From positions 62,001 to 126,000 of the forward strand of contig NZ_JADOVH010000003.1 in NCBI RefSeq assembly GCF_015751965.1: a DNA stretch of 64,000 nucleotides. The letters run 5' to 3'. The notes beneath the pieces are model-generated. The model saw only the letters and a program-made list of their open reading frames with translations, searched no databases and was not told the origin of the DNA. Made by a program: the position numbers and the translations under genes. Of the stretch, positions 56,042-64,000 are shown in pieces; position 1 is the first letter of the stretch, and each line of letters begins with the position of its first letter. This stretch comes from Frigoribacterium sp. CG_9.8. GTDB lineage: Bacteria > Actinomycetota > Actinomycetes > Actinomycetales > Microbacteriaceae.

Positions 56042-57271
56042 CTAGCCGATCGCCTTGAGCCAGGCCTGGCGAGCTTCGAGCGCCTCCGTCGCATCCGCGA
56101 CCCGCTGGGCATTGCCCCCAGCTTTTGCCTCGGCGAGCTCTGTCTCGAGCTTGGCAATAGCGTCCTGCAGCTGACCGGCTAGTCCCTCGGCGCGCGCGAT
56201 CCGTTCCGGATTCACCGTGTGCCAATGGTCCTCATCGAGCTTGCGCACTGCGGTCTCGACTGCGCGGAGGCGGTCTTCGACCGGCTTCACCCGTTCACGC
56301 GGCACTTTTCCGATCGCATCCCATCGACCCTGGATGGACAGCAGGGCCACCTTTGCTTTTGCTCGATCGGTCTCGGTGACGAGAGGTTCAGCTTCGGTGA
56401 GGAGGGCGAGTTTAAGCTCGAGGTTAGCGGTGAATTCCTCATTGTCTTTCGCGTCCACTTCGGACTTCGCCGAGTACAGTGCGTCTCCAGCCGACTTGAA
56501 TCTCAGCCAGAGAGCATCATCAAATTTTTTGCCGGCACGGCCAGCCGACTTCCAGTCGTCAAGAAGAGTGCGGTAGACCGAAATGCCGCCCAGTCCCTGG
56601 GAAATAAGGGCTTCCGCCTTTTCCGCAAGCTCCTGCTTCTTATGACGGGCGTCCTTGTGGGTGGAGTCGAGCTCGGCAAAAAACGCTTTGCGATGCGTTT
56701 CGATAGTGGTGCGAGCAGCGCGGAATCGCTTCCACAGTTCGTTGCTCTCGTTCTTGGGAAGTCGGGGTCCGTCGGCCTGGTGCTTTTGCCAGCGCGCAAA
56801 AATGTCGTCGAGGGTCGCGCTGACTTGCTTCCACTGGGCTTTTGCCGGGTCCTGTGCCGCAAGCTTCTCGGCTTCGAGCACGAATGTTTCCCGTTCGGCA
56901 AGGGCTGCGGTTGTCGCAGCCTTCGTTTCGGCTGTCTGCTTCTGGGTGAGTTCGCCAACCACTTCATCGAGGGAACCGAGTCGTTTGGCGAGGGAGGGCA
57001 GATCTCCGACGGCGTTAGCCGAGGCGACGGTCACCTTGAGTGCCGAGATGGTCTTCGCGACATCCGCAGCCGCCGTGCCGCGCTTGATCCGCTGCTCAAG
57101 CAGGGTGACCTGGCCGGCCAATTCGACGTACTTACGCTGGAAGTAGCCCAAAGCCTCTTCGGCCGTGCCATCGGGATACTGCCCGACCGCGCGTTCACCT
57201 TCGCCGTCACGCACGAAAACAGTGCCCGTCTCGTCCACACGGCCCCATGGAGCCTGTTCGTCTGTCGCCAA
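56042..57271 (-). CDS. DUF349 coiled-coil protein
   Basis: 409-residue, highly charged, mostly helical protein with DUF349 repeats. Repeated W-K and A-R-W-Q units (for example DDIFARWQKHQADGP, LLDDWKSAGRAGKKFDDALWLRF, IQGRWDAIGKVPRERVKPVE) mark the repeats. Residues 1-40 contain PWGRVDETGTVFVRDG. The function is unknown. Two starts compete: GTG at 57280 and TTG at 57271. The TTG is preferred because AAAGGTGAG lies 4 nt before it. Confidence 0.88.
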   Translation of the reverse strand: MATDEQAPWGRVDETGTVFVRDGEGERAVGQYPDGTAEEALGYFQRKYVELAGQVTLLEQRIKRGTAAADVAKTISALKVTVASANAVGDLPSLAKRLGSLDEVVGELTQKQTAETKAATTAALAERETFVLEAEKLAAQDPAKAQWKQVSATLDDIFARWQKHQADGPRLPKNESNELWKRFRAARTTIETHRKAFFAELDSTHKDARHKKQELAEKAEALISQGLGGISVYRTLLDDWKSAGRAGKKFDDALWLRFKSAGDALYSAKSEVDAKDNEEFTANLELKLALLTEAEPLVTETDRAKAKVALLSIQGRWDAIGKVPRERVKPVEDRLRAVETAVRKLDEDHWHTVNPERIARAEGLAGQLQDAIAKLETELAEAKAGGNAQRVADATEALEARQAWLKAIG

Positions 57272-57321
57272 AAGTCTCACCTTTGCTTGTCGGCCATGCT
57301 GTGGAATGGCCGACCTTCAGC

Positions 57322-58122
57322 CTATTGCACGGTCAGTTGCGTGATCTTCGTCGGTATGACCGGCGCGCCATCACCCGCACTGGTGGTGGACGGTGTGACA
57401 CCGCCATCGGCGATCTTGCTCACAAAGTCCGCGAGGCCGCTTGTGATTGTGCCGAAGACGGTGTAGCCGCCTGTTGAGGGGTCCAATTTCGTCTCGGCGT
57501 AGGTGATGAAGAACTGACTGCTCTGCGAGTACGGGTTGGCGCCGCGGGCCATGGCAATGGTTCCCGCGGGGTAGACGCCGTCGGCGGGCACGTTTTCGAG
57601 TGGGCCGAAGCTGAAGCCAATATCCCCTGATCCTTTTCCATCGACGGAACCGCATTGGATGAGCTTGGCTGTGGCGCTGGTAGTCAGTCGATGACAGGTG
57701 CTGCCCGTGCTGGTATAAAAATTTTTCTCGGCGAGATCAATGAAGACCGACGTTGCCTGGGGTGCCTTTGCGCCGTCGAGCGAGATTCCCAACTTGACCG
57801 CGTTGAGCGTGAGCTCTCCGGTCCAGGTGCGGCCGCCGGCAATGGTCTTGGCCGGAACGGCACCGACATTTTTCCCCGCAGCAACGCTGTTGGAGGGGGA
57901 AGGCGAGGCCGAAGCGGCGGGCATCCCGGGACCGGCAGCAAAATAGAAAATCTGGGTGAGCGTTGCGAGAGTGGCGATCACGATTACTCCAGCGACGGCA
58001 ACCAGGTTGTCGCGGCGGCGACGGGTCACCTGCAGGCTGTGTACCGACTGTCTTGCGTTGAAGCGGCGCAGTCGGTCACGGGCTTCTCGCGCATCTCGCT
58101 CGGTGTTCTTGCTTGCTGCCAC
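57322..58122 (-). CDS. Peptidyl-prolyl cis-trans isomerase, cyclophilin type, membrane-anchored
   Basis: 266-residue protein. The N-terminal basic segment (residues 5-38) is followed by one transmembrane helix (about 40-62), a Ser/Pro linker, and a cyclophilin domain from about 110. The domain includes GTIAMARGANPYSQSSQFFITY and YTVFGTITSG, the typical core. It probably folds exported proteins outside the membrane. The GTG at 58122 follows AAGGGAC at 8 nt, so frame-open sequence up to 58209 is not used. It is divergent from rarA across a gap with 14-bp repeats. Confidence 0.9.
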   Translation of the reverse strand: MAASKNTERDAREARDRLRRFNARQSVHSLQVTRRRRDNLVAVAGVIVIATLATLTQIFYFAAGPGMPAASASPSPSNSVAAGKNVGAVPAKTIAGGRTWTGELTLNAVKLGISLDGAKAPQATSVFIDLAEKNFYTSTGSTCHRLTTSATAKLIQCGSVDGKGSGDIGFSFGPLENVPADGVYPAGTIAMARGANPYSQSSQFFITYAETKLDPSTGGYTVFGTITSGLADFVSKIADGGVTPSTTSAGDGAPVIPTKITQLTVQ

Positions 58123-58183
58123 GGCTAGTCCCTTAGAGCTCAGTGCCGCGCTGACGGCAGGGGATGTCCCACTGCACTGTATC

Positions 58184-58225
58184 TGACCGGCGCATGCTGA
58201 CCGGCGCACGCTGACCGGCGCGCGG
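58184..58225. repeat. Three tandem 14-bp repeats between the cyclophilin gene and rarA
   Basis: Units TGACCGGCGCATGC, TGACCGGCGCACGC and TGACCGGCGCGCGG at 58184-58197, 58198-58211 and 58212-58225. They lie 44 bp before the rarA start codon, at the expected upstream side of its promoter. Confidence 0.75.
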
Positions 58226-58255
58226 CGGCGGATCTCTCCTGTCAGTGGCGCGAAC

Positions 58256-58261
58256 TACCAT
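58256..58261 (+). promoter_or_regulatory. -10 hexamer TACCAT for leaderless rarA
   Basis: TANNNT hexamer 7 nt before the ATG at 58269, making that ATG more likely than the in-frame GTG at 58245. Confidence 0.4.
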
Positions 58262-58268
58262 TGTGTTC

Positions 58269-59603
58269 ATGGTGGATGCCCAGATCGGACTGCGAGCCGG
58301 AGCAACACCGCTGGCCGTGCGGATGCGACCGCGCAGCCTCGACGAGGTCGCGGGGCAGCGGCATCTGCTCGCCCCCGGCTCACCGCTGGTGAGTCTTGCA
58401 TCGGACAAGACGGGCGAGCAAGGGGCGACCTCGGTTATCCTGTGGGGGCCTCCCGGCACGGGAAAGACCACGCTCGCCCAGGCCATTGCGCATTCTTCCG
58501 GTCGTAAGTTCGTAGAACTCTCGGCCGTCAACGCAGGCGTCAAAGACGTGCGCGAGGTGATGGAGCAGGCGATGTCCTCGCGGGATCTCTACGGCGTCTC
58601 GACGGTGCTCTTTCTCGATGAAATACATCGGTTCAGCAAAGCCCAGCAGGATGCATTGCTGCCGGGGGTAGAAAACGGCTGGATCATCCTGGTGGCAGCC
58701 ACCACCGAGAACCCATCCTTCTCGGTGATCTCGCCGCTGCTGTCCCGGTCGCTTCTGCTGACCCTCGAGGTGCTTGGTGACGAAGACCTCGGAACGCTCG
58801 TCGACCGGGCCGTGGTGGACCCGCGTGGTCTCGCCGACAAAGTCGTACTGGAGCAAGACGCTCGGGCTCTCATCATCCGACTCGCTTCCGGTGACGCCCG
58901 GCGTGCACTCACAGCCCTCGAGGCCGCGGCGCTGTCGGCGACTTCCACGACTGAGGCGGATGAGAAGCCGGTCGTCACCGCAGATATCGTCGCGATGGCC
59001 GTTGACCGGGCACTGCTGCGCTACGACCGCAACGGCGATGAGCACTACGACGTGATCAGCGCGTTCATCAAGTCGATCCGTGGCTCCGATGTGGATGCCG
59101 CACTCCACTATCTCGCCCGCATGATCGAGGCGGGTGAAGATCCGCGTTTCATCTCGCGTCGGGTGATGATCAGCGCGGCAGAAGACATCGGCATCGCTGA
59201 TCCGCAGGCGCTCCTGATCGCCGTCGCCGCAGCTGACGCCGTGCAGTACGTCGGACTGCCGGAGGGGCGCATCCCGCTGGCCGAGGCGGTGGTCTACCTC
59301 GCGACGGCGCCCAAGTCCAACGCCGCGTACCTGGCACTGGATGCCGCGATAGCGGATGTGCGCTCTGGCAAAATCGGGCGGGTCCCGAAGCACCTGCGAG
59401 ACGCCCATTACGCCGGGGCCAAGAAGCTGGGACACGGCAAGGGCTATCGCTACTCCCACGATTCTGAGCTCGGGGTGGTGCCACAGCAATACCTGCCCGA
59501 CGAGTTGCGCGACACTCGCTACTACCTGCCAACCGAGCACGGCAACGAGCGCGATGTGAAGGCGCGGCTGGAAAAATTGCGGAAGATCATTCGCGGGGAA
59601 TAG
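58269..59603 (+). CDS. rarA: Replication-associated recombination ATPase RarA
   Basis: 444-residue AAA+ ATPase of the RarA/MgsA/WRNIP1 family, acting at stalled replication forks. Walker A is [14 protein letters not shown] near residue 68, Walker [20 protein letters not shown], sensor [20 protein letters not shown] tetramerisation and C-terminal domain follow with [19 protein letters not shown] and YKYSHD-like residues ([11 protein letters not shown]). The ATG is 7 nt from a TACCAT hexamer. Confidence 0.94.
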   Translation: MVDAQIGLRAGATPLAVRMRPRSLDEVAGQRHLLAPGSPLVSLASDKTGEQGATSVILWGPPGTGKTTLAQAIAHSSGRKFVELSAVNAGVKDVREVMEQAMSSRDLYGVSTVLFLDEIHRFSKAQQDALLPGVENGWIILVAATTENPSFSVISPLLSRSLLLTLEVLGDEDLGTLVDRAVVDPRGLADKVVLEQDARALIIRLASGDARRALTALEAAALSATSTTEADEKPVVTADIVAMAVDRALLRYDRNGDEHYDVISAFIKSIRGSDVDAALHYLARMIEAGEDPRFISRRVMISAAEDIGIADPQALLIAVAAADAVQYVGLPEGRIPLAEAVVYLATAPKSNAAYLALDAAIADVRSGKIGRVPKHLRDAHYAGAKKLGHGKGYRYSHDSELGVVPQQYLPDELRDTRYYLPTEHGNERDVKARLEKLRKIIRGE

Positions 59604-59672
59604 CAGGAGTTGGCAGGAAGTGGGTTTCACCACCGTCGCGAGCGCAAGCTGCTCGACCACCGGGTCTTCTGT

Positions 59673-59678
59673 TAGAAT
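59673..59678 (+). promoter_or_regulatory. -10 hexamer TAGAAT for rpsD with a leader of about 115 nt
   Basis: TANNNT hexamer in TTAGAATTC. The leader to the GTG at 59801 contains a GC-rich hairpin (CGCGG-gcct-CCGCG) and ends in GAAAGGAAA. It could hold an S4 autoregulatory site; no known one was recognised. Confidence 0.45.
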
Positions 59679-59800
59679 TCACGACGGTCCTGTGGAACGC
59701 TCTCAGGCCGACACCCTCTTCCCAATCTGTCTGCGCTCGCGCGCGGGCCTCCGCGGCGCACATCCGTTTCGTGGGGGCGAAGAGAATCGAAAGGAAACTC

Positions 59801-60430
59801 GTGTCTACCCAGTCACGTACCCGTAGCAAGACGCGCCTGTCGCGTGCGTTGGGCATTCCGCTCACGCCGAAGGCCGCCAAATACCTCGAGAAGCGCCCGT
59901 ACCCCCCGGGGGAGCATGGACGCACCAAGCGCAAGACCGACAGCGACTACGCCGTGCGTCTTCGCGAGAAGCAGCGACTGCGCGCCCAGTACGGCATCCG
60001 CGAGGCTCAGCTGAAGATCCAGTTCGAAGAGGCACGTCGTGCCGCTGGTCTGACCGGTGAAAACCTGGTCGAGCAGCTCGAGATGCGTCTCGATGCGCTG
60101 ATCGTTCGTGCCGCCATCGCGCGCACCACGGCGCAGGCTCGCCAGATGATCGTGCACCGTCATATCCTCGTCGATGGGCAGCGTGTCGACCGACCCTCTT
60201 TCCGCGTGAAGCCGGGCCAGCTCATCCACGTGCACCCCAAGAGTGAGGGCATGGAGCCATTCCAGGTTGCCGCCGCTGGCGGTCACGTGGATGTTCTTCC
60301 GAAACTCCCGCCCTACCTCGAGGTCGAGATCGACAAGCTGCAGGCCCGCCTCGTGCGGCGCCCGAAGCGGGCCGAGGTTCCCGTGACCTGTGAAGTACAG
60401 CTCGTCGTCGAGTACTACGCGGCTCGCTAG
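59801..60430 (+). CDS. rpsD: 30S ribosomal protein S4
   Basis: 209-residue primary rRNA-binding protein that nucleates assembly of the 30S body and binds the 16S 5' domain. S4 landmarks: GEHGRTKRKTDSDYAVRLREKQRLRAQYGIRE, the S4 domain MRLDALIVRAAIARTTAQARQMIVHRHILVDG, and the C-terminal strand region. No N-terminal Cys zinc motif, i.e. the C-minus form common in actinobacteria. The GTG is supported by GAAAGGAAA. It stands alone, outside the alpha operon. A hairpin terminator follows. Confidence 0.97.
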   Translation: MSTQSRTRSKTRLSRALGIPLTPKAAKYLEKRPYPPGEHGRTKRKTDSDYAVRLREKQRLRAQYGIREAQLKIQFEEARRAAGLTGENLVEQLEMRLDALIVRAAIARTTAQARQMIVHRHILVDGQRVDRPSFRVKPGQLIHVHPKSEGMEPFQVAAAGGHVDVLPKLPPYLEVEIDKLQARLVRRPKRAEVPVTCEVQLVVEYYAAR

Positions 60431-60475
60431 TTCCGATCTGGGCGCTGGGCGCCCTGCTTGACCACCGGTATTGTG

Positions 60476-60505
60476 GGAGCGGATCATCTTCGGATGGTCC
60501 GCTCC
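60476..60505 (+). terminator. Hairpin terminator after rpsD
   Basis: A 13-bp stem (60476-60488 with 60493-60505, one G-T pair) closes a TTCG tetraloop and is followed by TTCTGGTT. Confidence 0.75.
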
Positions 60506-60537
60506 TTCTGGTTAGGACCGATCGATTGGTGGAGATC

Positions 60538-60903
60538 ATGAGCGGTGCCGATATTGCCGGACTGATTGCTGCGGGTGTATTTGCGGTGCTAGTGGGGCTT
60601 CTGGCGATTCCCCTGATCAAGCTCGGCCGCGTCTTCGATGAGGCGAGCGCGGCGATCCGTGACCTCGGCACGAACGTCACCCCACTGCTCGAGGAGGCGA
60701 CCAACACGATCTCCGAAACGAACAAGCAGATCGCCCGGGTGGACACCATCACGAGGGGAGTCGCCGATGCGACCGGCAATGTCTCCTCCCTCATCGCACT
60801 CACCGCTGCCACGGTCGGCGGTCCGTTGATCAAACTCGCCGGCTTCTCGGCCGCGGTCAAGGTGGCGCTCGGAGCACTGAAGCCGAAACCGCGCACAAAG
60901 TAA
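60538..60903 (+). CDS. DUF948 family membrane protein
   Basis: 121-residue protein with one N-terminal transmembrane helix (about 5-27), then an amphipathic helical region with NTISETNKQIARVDTITRGVADATGNVSSL. DUF948 proteins are small, general, and of unknown role. The ATG at 60538 follows GGAG at 5 nt. It is followed by a 73-residue membrane protein gene and alaS, an order common in actinobacteria. Confidence 0.88.
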   Translation: MSGADIAGLIAAGVFAVLVGLLAIPLIKLGRVFDEASAAIRDLGTNVTPLLEEATNTISETNKQIARVDTITRGVADATGNVSSLIALTAATVGGPLIKLAGFSAAVKVALGALKPKPRTK

Positions 60904-60956
60904 GCTTGATACACCCGAAGCGCCCGAAGCATCCGCAATTCATCTAGGGAGCAACC

Positions 60957-61178
60957 ATGAAGAACATCCTCTGGCTCATCGTCGGTGTGGGGTTGGGATT
61001 CGTCGCCGCCCACCAGATCAACAAGACCCCCGAGGGCAAGCGTTTCTTCGAGGACGTGGATAGTCGCGCCCACGAGTTCTCGAACGCTGTCGTAGACGGC
61101 TATAAGGAGCGCGAAGCCGAGCTCCGGGCGGCGGTGGCTGATTCGCCGGACGTGCTCTCCAACATCTCCGCACGCTGA
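60957..61178 (+). CDS. Small membrane-anchored protein
   Basis: 73-residue protein with one N-terminal hydrophobic helix (residues 3-18) and a charged helical tail containing NKTPEGKRFFEDVDSRAHEF. I do not recognise a named family, but its place between DUF948 and alaS and its strong ribosome-binding site (GGGAGCAACC before ATG) support a real gene. It may work with DUF948. Confidence 0.8.
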   Translation: MKNILWLIVGVGLGFVAAHQINKTPEGKRFFEDVDSRAHEFSNAVVDGYKEREAELRAAVADSPDVLSNISAR

Positions 61179-61235
61179 TCACTATCCCCGTACCATCCGG
61201 CTGCCCTCACGGGCATGCCCTGACCTCAGGACACC

Positions 61236-63890
61236 ATGCAGACCGCTGATATCCGGGGCCGCTGGCTCGACTTCTTTGCCGAGCGCGGTCACACCGTAGT
61301 TCCCTCCGCTTCACTGGTGAGCGACGATCCGACCCTCCTGTTCACGGTTGCCGGCATGGTGCCGTTCGTGCCGTACCTCGCTGGGCTGGTACCGGCGCCG
61401 TACCCGCGTGCCACGAGTGTGCAGAAGTGTATCCGTACCCTCGATATCGAAGAGGTCGGCAAAACTCCGCGGCACGGCACCTTTTTTCAGATGAACGGTA
61501 ATTTTTCCTTTGGCGACTACTTCAAGGAACAGGCGATCACTTATGCCTGGGATCTGTTGACCACGTCGGAAGCCGACGGCGGGTACGGCTTCGCCGAGAA
61601 AGATCTCTGGGTCACGGTCTACAAAGACGACGACGAAGCGTTCGACCTGTGGAAGAAGATTGCAGGTCTCCCGGAAGAGCGGATCCAGCGACTGGATATG
61701 GACACCAATTACTGGTCGACCGGTCAACCCGGCCCAGCCGGTCCGTGTTCCGAGATTTTCTTTGACCGGGGTCCTGCCTATGGAATCGACGGCGGACCGG
61801 CGACCGATGATGACCGCTATGTGGAGATCTGGAACCTGGTCTTCATGCAGTACCTTCGTGGCCCGGGATCGGGAAAAAATTTCCAGATCCTTGGCGACCT
61901 GCCGAAGAAAAATATCGACACCGGTATGGGCCTCGAGCGAGTCGCTTTCTTGAAGCAGGGGGTCGAGAACATGTACGAGATCGACCAGGTGCGCCCGGTA
62001 CTCGATCTCGCATCCGCACTGTCGGGTCGTCAGTATGGTGCCAGCCACGACGACGACGTGCGCATGCGCATCGTTGCTGATCATGTGCGCTCAGCGCTCA
62101 TGCTCATGTCTGATGGCATCACGCCATCGAACGAGGGACGCGGCTACATCCTGCGCCGCCTGATGCGTCGCACGATACGCTCCATGCGCCTGCTCGGCGT
62201 AGACACTCCGACTTTCACGGAGCTTTTTGCCGCATCGAAGGACGCCATGAAGGCGGCGTACCCCGAGGTCGATAGCGACTATGACCGCATCCGCAATCTT
62301 GCGACGGCGGAAGAAGAGACCTTCCTCCGCACCCTGGCGAGCGGCACGAACATCCTCGATCTGGCGGTGACGAAGACAAAGGGCGTTGGAGTAAAGCAAC
62401 TCGCCGGTGACACCGCCTTCCTGCTGCATGACACTTTTGGGTTTCCGATCGACTTGACGCTCGAGATGGCTGGGGAGGCGGGCCTCAGCGTCGACCGCGA
62501 CGCCTTTGATGCACTGATGCTTGAGCAGCGAACCATGGCGAAGGCCGATGCCAAGGCGAAGAAGACGCTGCTGGCCGATCTCTCCGTCTACAGTGCATTC
62601 CGCGCTGTGGGCGAGACCGTGTTCACGGGGTACGACCACCTCGATACCGACACCACCGTCCTCGGCCTGATCGTCGATGGCGTGTCGGTGTCGAAGGCAG
62701 TTGCGGGGGATATCGCCGAGGTGATCCTGGCTGAGACGTCCCTTTATGCCGAGTCCGGTGGTCAGGAGGCGGATTCCGGGAGCATTGTCGGAAGCGGGTT
62801 CGACCTCGAGGTGCTCGATGTGCAGCGGCCGGTGAAGGGCCTCGTGAGTCACCGCGTGCAGGTGCGTACCGGAGAAGTGGGAGTGGGGGATTCGGCCACG
62901 AGCGAAGTCGACCGCGATTATCGGCGAGGTGCCACCCAGGCGCACTCGGCGACCCATCTCATCCACGCGGCACTCCGCGAGGTGCTCGGACCGGATGCAC
63001 ACCAGGCCGGTTCCGATAATCGGGCCGGCTATATGCGCCTTGACTTCAACTGGAGCAAGCCCCTTTCGCTCGAGACACGCAGTGAGATCGAAGACATCGC
63101 GAATAACGCCGTGCGAGAGAATCTGGAGGTCTCGACACGGATCATGCCCCTCGATGCGGCCCGCGCCCTCGGCGCCATGGCCTTGTTCGGCGAAAAGTAT
63201 GGCGAGGAGGTGCGTGTGGTCGAGATCGGTGGACCCTGGTCACTCGAGCTGTGCGCTGGTATCCACGTGGGTCGGAGTTCGGAAATCGGGCTGATCAACG
63301 TGATCAGCGAGGCCTCAATCGGGTCGAGTAATCGACGAATCGAGTCCCTGGTCGGGCGAGAGGCGTTCCGCGATCTTGCGACTGAACGCTCGATCGTCAA
63401 CGAGTTGACATCGACGCTAAAGACGCCGCGAGACCAGGTGACGAGTCGCATTGCCGAGTTGCTTGTCAACCTGAAGAACGCCGAGAGGCGCATCACCGAG
63501 TTCGAGCAGGCCCAACTCACCGAACGTGTTCCCGCCATTCTTGCCGAGGCGAGCCGGATAGGAAAGATGACTGCCGTCATCGCCAATGTCGGAGTGCTGT
63601 CATCGTCCGATGACCTGCGCCTGCTCGCCATCACTGTGCGCACCCGACTCGGCAGCGACGCGGCCGTCGTGGCTCTCGCTGCGGATGTTGCTGGCAAGCC
63701 CGCGGTCATCGTCGCGACCAACGAGGCTGCACGCACCGTCGGGGCGAAGGCTGGCACGTTAGCGAAGGTGGCCGCGGGCATCCTCGGAGGAGGGGGTGGC
63801 GGCAAAGACGACCTGGCACAGGGTGGCGGTTCGAACCTCGCAGCAATCCCGACCGCCCTCGAGGCCATCGCCGCCGGGCTCCCGAGGTAA
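61236..63890 (+). CDS. alaS: Alanyl-tRNA synthetase
   Basis: 884-residue class II synthetase. The catalytic domain begins [18 protein letters not shown] and holds FTVAGMVPF and [10 protein letters not shown]. The editing domain carries the HxxxH zinc pair in [12 protein letters not shown] and the Cys/His pair in [10 protein letters not shown]. The C-terminal C-Ala domain contains a Gly-rich [15 protein letters not shown] near the end. No ribosome-binding site is strong upstream of the ATG. No T-box leader is visible. ruvX follows 2 nt later. Confidence 0.96.
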   Translation: MQTADIRGRWLDFFAERGHTVVPSASLVSDDPTLLFTVAGMVPFVPYLAGLVPAPYPRATSVQKCIRTLDIEEVGKTPRHGTFFQMNGNFSFGDYFKEQAITYAWDLLTTSEADGGYGFAEKDLWVTVYKDDDEAFDLWKKIAGLPEERIQRLDMDTNYWSTGQPGPAGPCSEIFFDRGPAYGIDGGPATDDDRYVEIWNLVFMQYLRGPGSGKNFQILGDLPKKNIDTGMGLERVAFLKQGVENMYEIDQVRPVLDLASALSGRQYGASHDDDVRMRIVADHVRSALMLMSDGITPSNEGRGYILRRLMRRTIRSMRLLGVDTPTFTELFAASKDAMKAAYPEVDSDYDRIRNLATAEEETFLRTLASGTNILDLAVTKTKGVGVKQLAGDTAFLLHDTFGFPIDLTLEMAGEAGLSVDRDAFDALMLEQRTMAKADAKAKKTLLADLSVYSAFRAVGETVFTGYDHLDTDTTVLGLIVDGVSVSKAVAGDIAEVILAETSLYAESGGQEADSGSIVGSGFDLEVLDVQRPVKGLVSHRVQVRTGEVGVGDSATSEVDRDYRRGATQAHSATHLIHAALREVLGPDAHQAGSDNRAGYMRLDFNWSKPLSLETRSEIEDIANNAVRENLEVSTRIMPLDAARALGAMALFGEKYGEEVRVVEIGGPWSLELCAGIHVGRSSEIGLINVISEASIGSSNRRIESLVGREAFRDLATERSIVNELTSTLKTPRDQVTSRIAELLVNLKNAERRITEFEQAQLTERVPAILAEASRIGKMTAVIANVGVLSSSDDLRLLAITVRTRLGSDAAVVALAADVAGKPAVIVATNEAARTVGAKAGTLAKVAAGILGGGGGGKDDLAQGGGSNLAAIPTALEAIAAGLPR

Positions 63891-63892
63891 CG

Positions 63893-64000
63893 GTGCGATC
63901 GGGTTCCCGACTCGGCATCGATGTCGGTACGGTGCGGATCGGTGTTGCTTCAAGCGACCCGCACGGAATGCTTGCATTTCCGGTGAGTACGGTGAACCGT
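63893..64000 (+). CDS. ruvX: RuvX/YqgF family putative pre-16S rRNA nuclease, partial (cut at window edge)
   Basis: 36 codons of an open frame that continues past the window edge. The start [21 protein letters not shown] contains the RNase H-like Asp motif of YqgF, thought to process pre-16S rRNA. GTG starts 2 nt after the alaS stop, so the genes are coupled. Confidence 0.85.
   Translation, partial: MRSGSRLGIDVGTVRIGVASSDPHGMLAFPVSTVNR

Noticed and set aside
56219-57466. 415-codon plus-strand frame opposite the DUF349 gene
   Set aside because: Composition is Phe/Leu/Gly-rich by mirror of Glu/Lys codons, and it crosses the intergenic gap. The minus strand shows DUF349 repeats.
58380-59660. 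426-codon minus-strand frame opposite rarA
   Set aside because: Antisense shadow of a well-supported AAA+ gene, with no recognisable domain.

Overview
The window is high-GC actinobacterial chromosome. Gene content and order point to Micrococcales, most likely family Microbacteriaceae: a primary sigma factor near topoisomerase IV, SepH, DUF4193, DUF3093, dut, DUF3710, DUF3159, acn and dxs; DUF3000 with RNase D; thrS, HIT, pdxST, yebC, ruvCAB, yajC, secDF and rsh; and rarA, rpsD, alaS and ruvX. Genus cannot be fixed from sequence alone. About 56 protein genes and four tRNA genes are supported. Most are housekeeping genes, packed tightly, often with 1-14 bp overlaps. No insertion sequence, prophage or CRISPR array was seen.

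Layout. 1-5.5 kb: pepA (cut at the left edge, minus strand), a PAC2-family protein, an MFS transporter and sigA. 5.5-9.2 kb: a compact block with a CofE-like glutamate ligase, an opposite-strand ATP-grasp ligase and two overlapping alanine-racemase-fold genes. 9.2-15.5 kb: a zinc-ribbon protein, convergent parE and parC, and a phosphodiesterase. 15.5-19.5 kb: sepH, DUF4193, DUF3093, dut, DUF3710 and DUF3159. 19.5-30 kb: acn, dxs, fadAB, RNase D and DUF3000. 30-35.8 kb: an alpha/beta hydrolase, a RibD-like reductase, sufE, a sulfurtransferase, zapE and nhaA. 35.8-40.3 kb: amt, a strongly diverged Amt-like paralogue, a lipase-type hydrolase and a DUF2071 protein. 40.3-41.7 kb: four tRNA genes, a terminator and an orphan membrane-anchored protein. 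41.9-55.3 kb: thrS to rsh, covering translation, vitamin B6, Holliday-junction processing, Sec export and stringent response. 55.3-64 kb: an AbiEi-antitoxin-like protein, DUF349, a cyclophilin, rarA, rpsD, two small membrane proteins, alaS and the start of ruvX.

The most unusual part is 5.5-9.2 kb. The first racemase-like gene has lost most of the TIM barrel and the PLP lysine, but keeps the C-terminal domain with its catalytic tyrosine. The second keeps a full PLP barrel but has an eroded C-terminal domain. Fold-III racemase active sites form between two subunits, so the pair looks like a complementary heteromer. With two amino-acid-ligase-like neighbours it may make or attach a D-amino acid. 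One candidate destination, by inference only, is the D-diamino-acid cross-bridge of group B peptidoglycan.

A second theme is transcription. At least 13 genes have a TANNNT -10 hexamer exactly 6 or 7 nt before the start codon, as expected for leaderless mRNAs. Two divergent pairs (29993/30016 and 39468/39491) share the same 22-bp spacer, in which the two -10 boxes overlap on one central TA.
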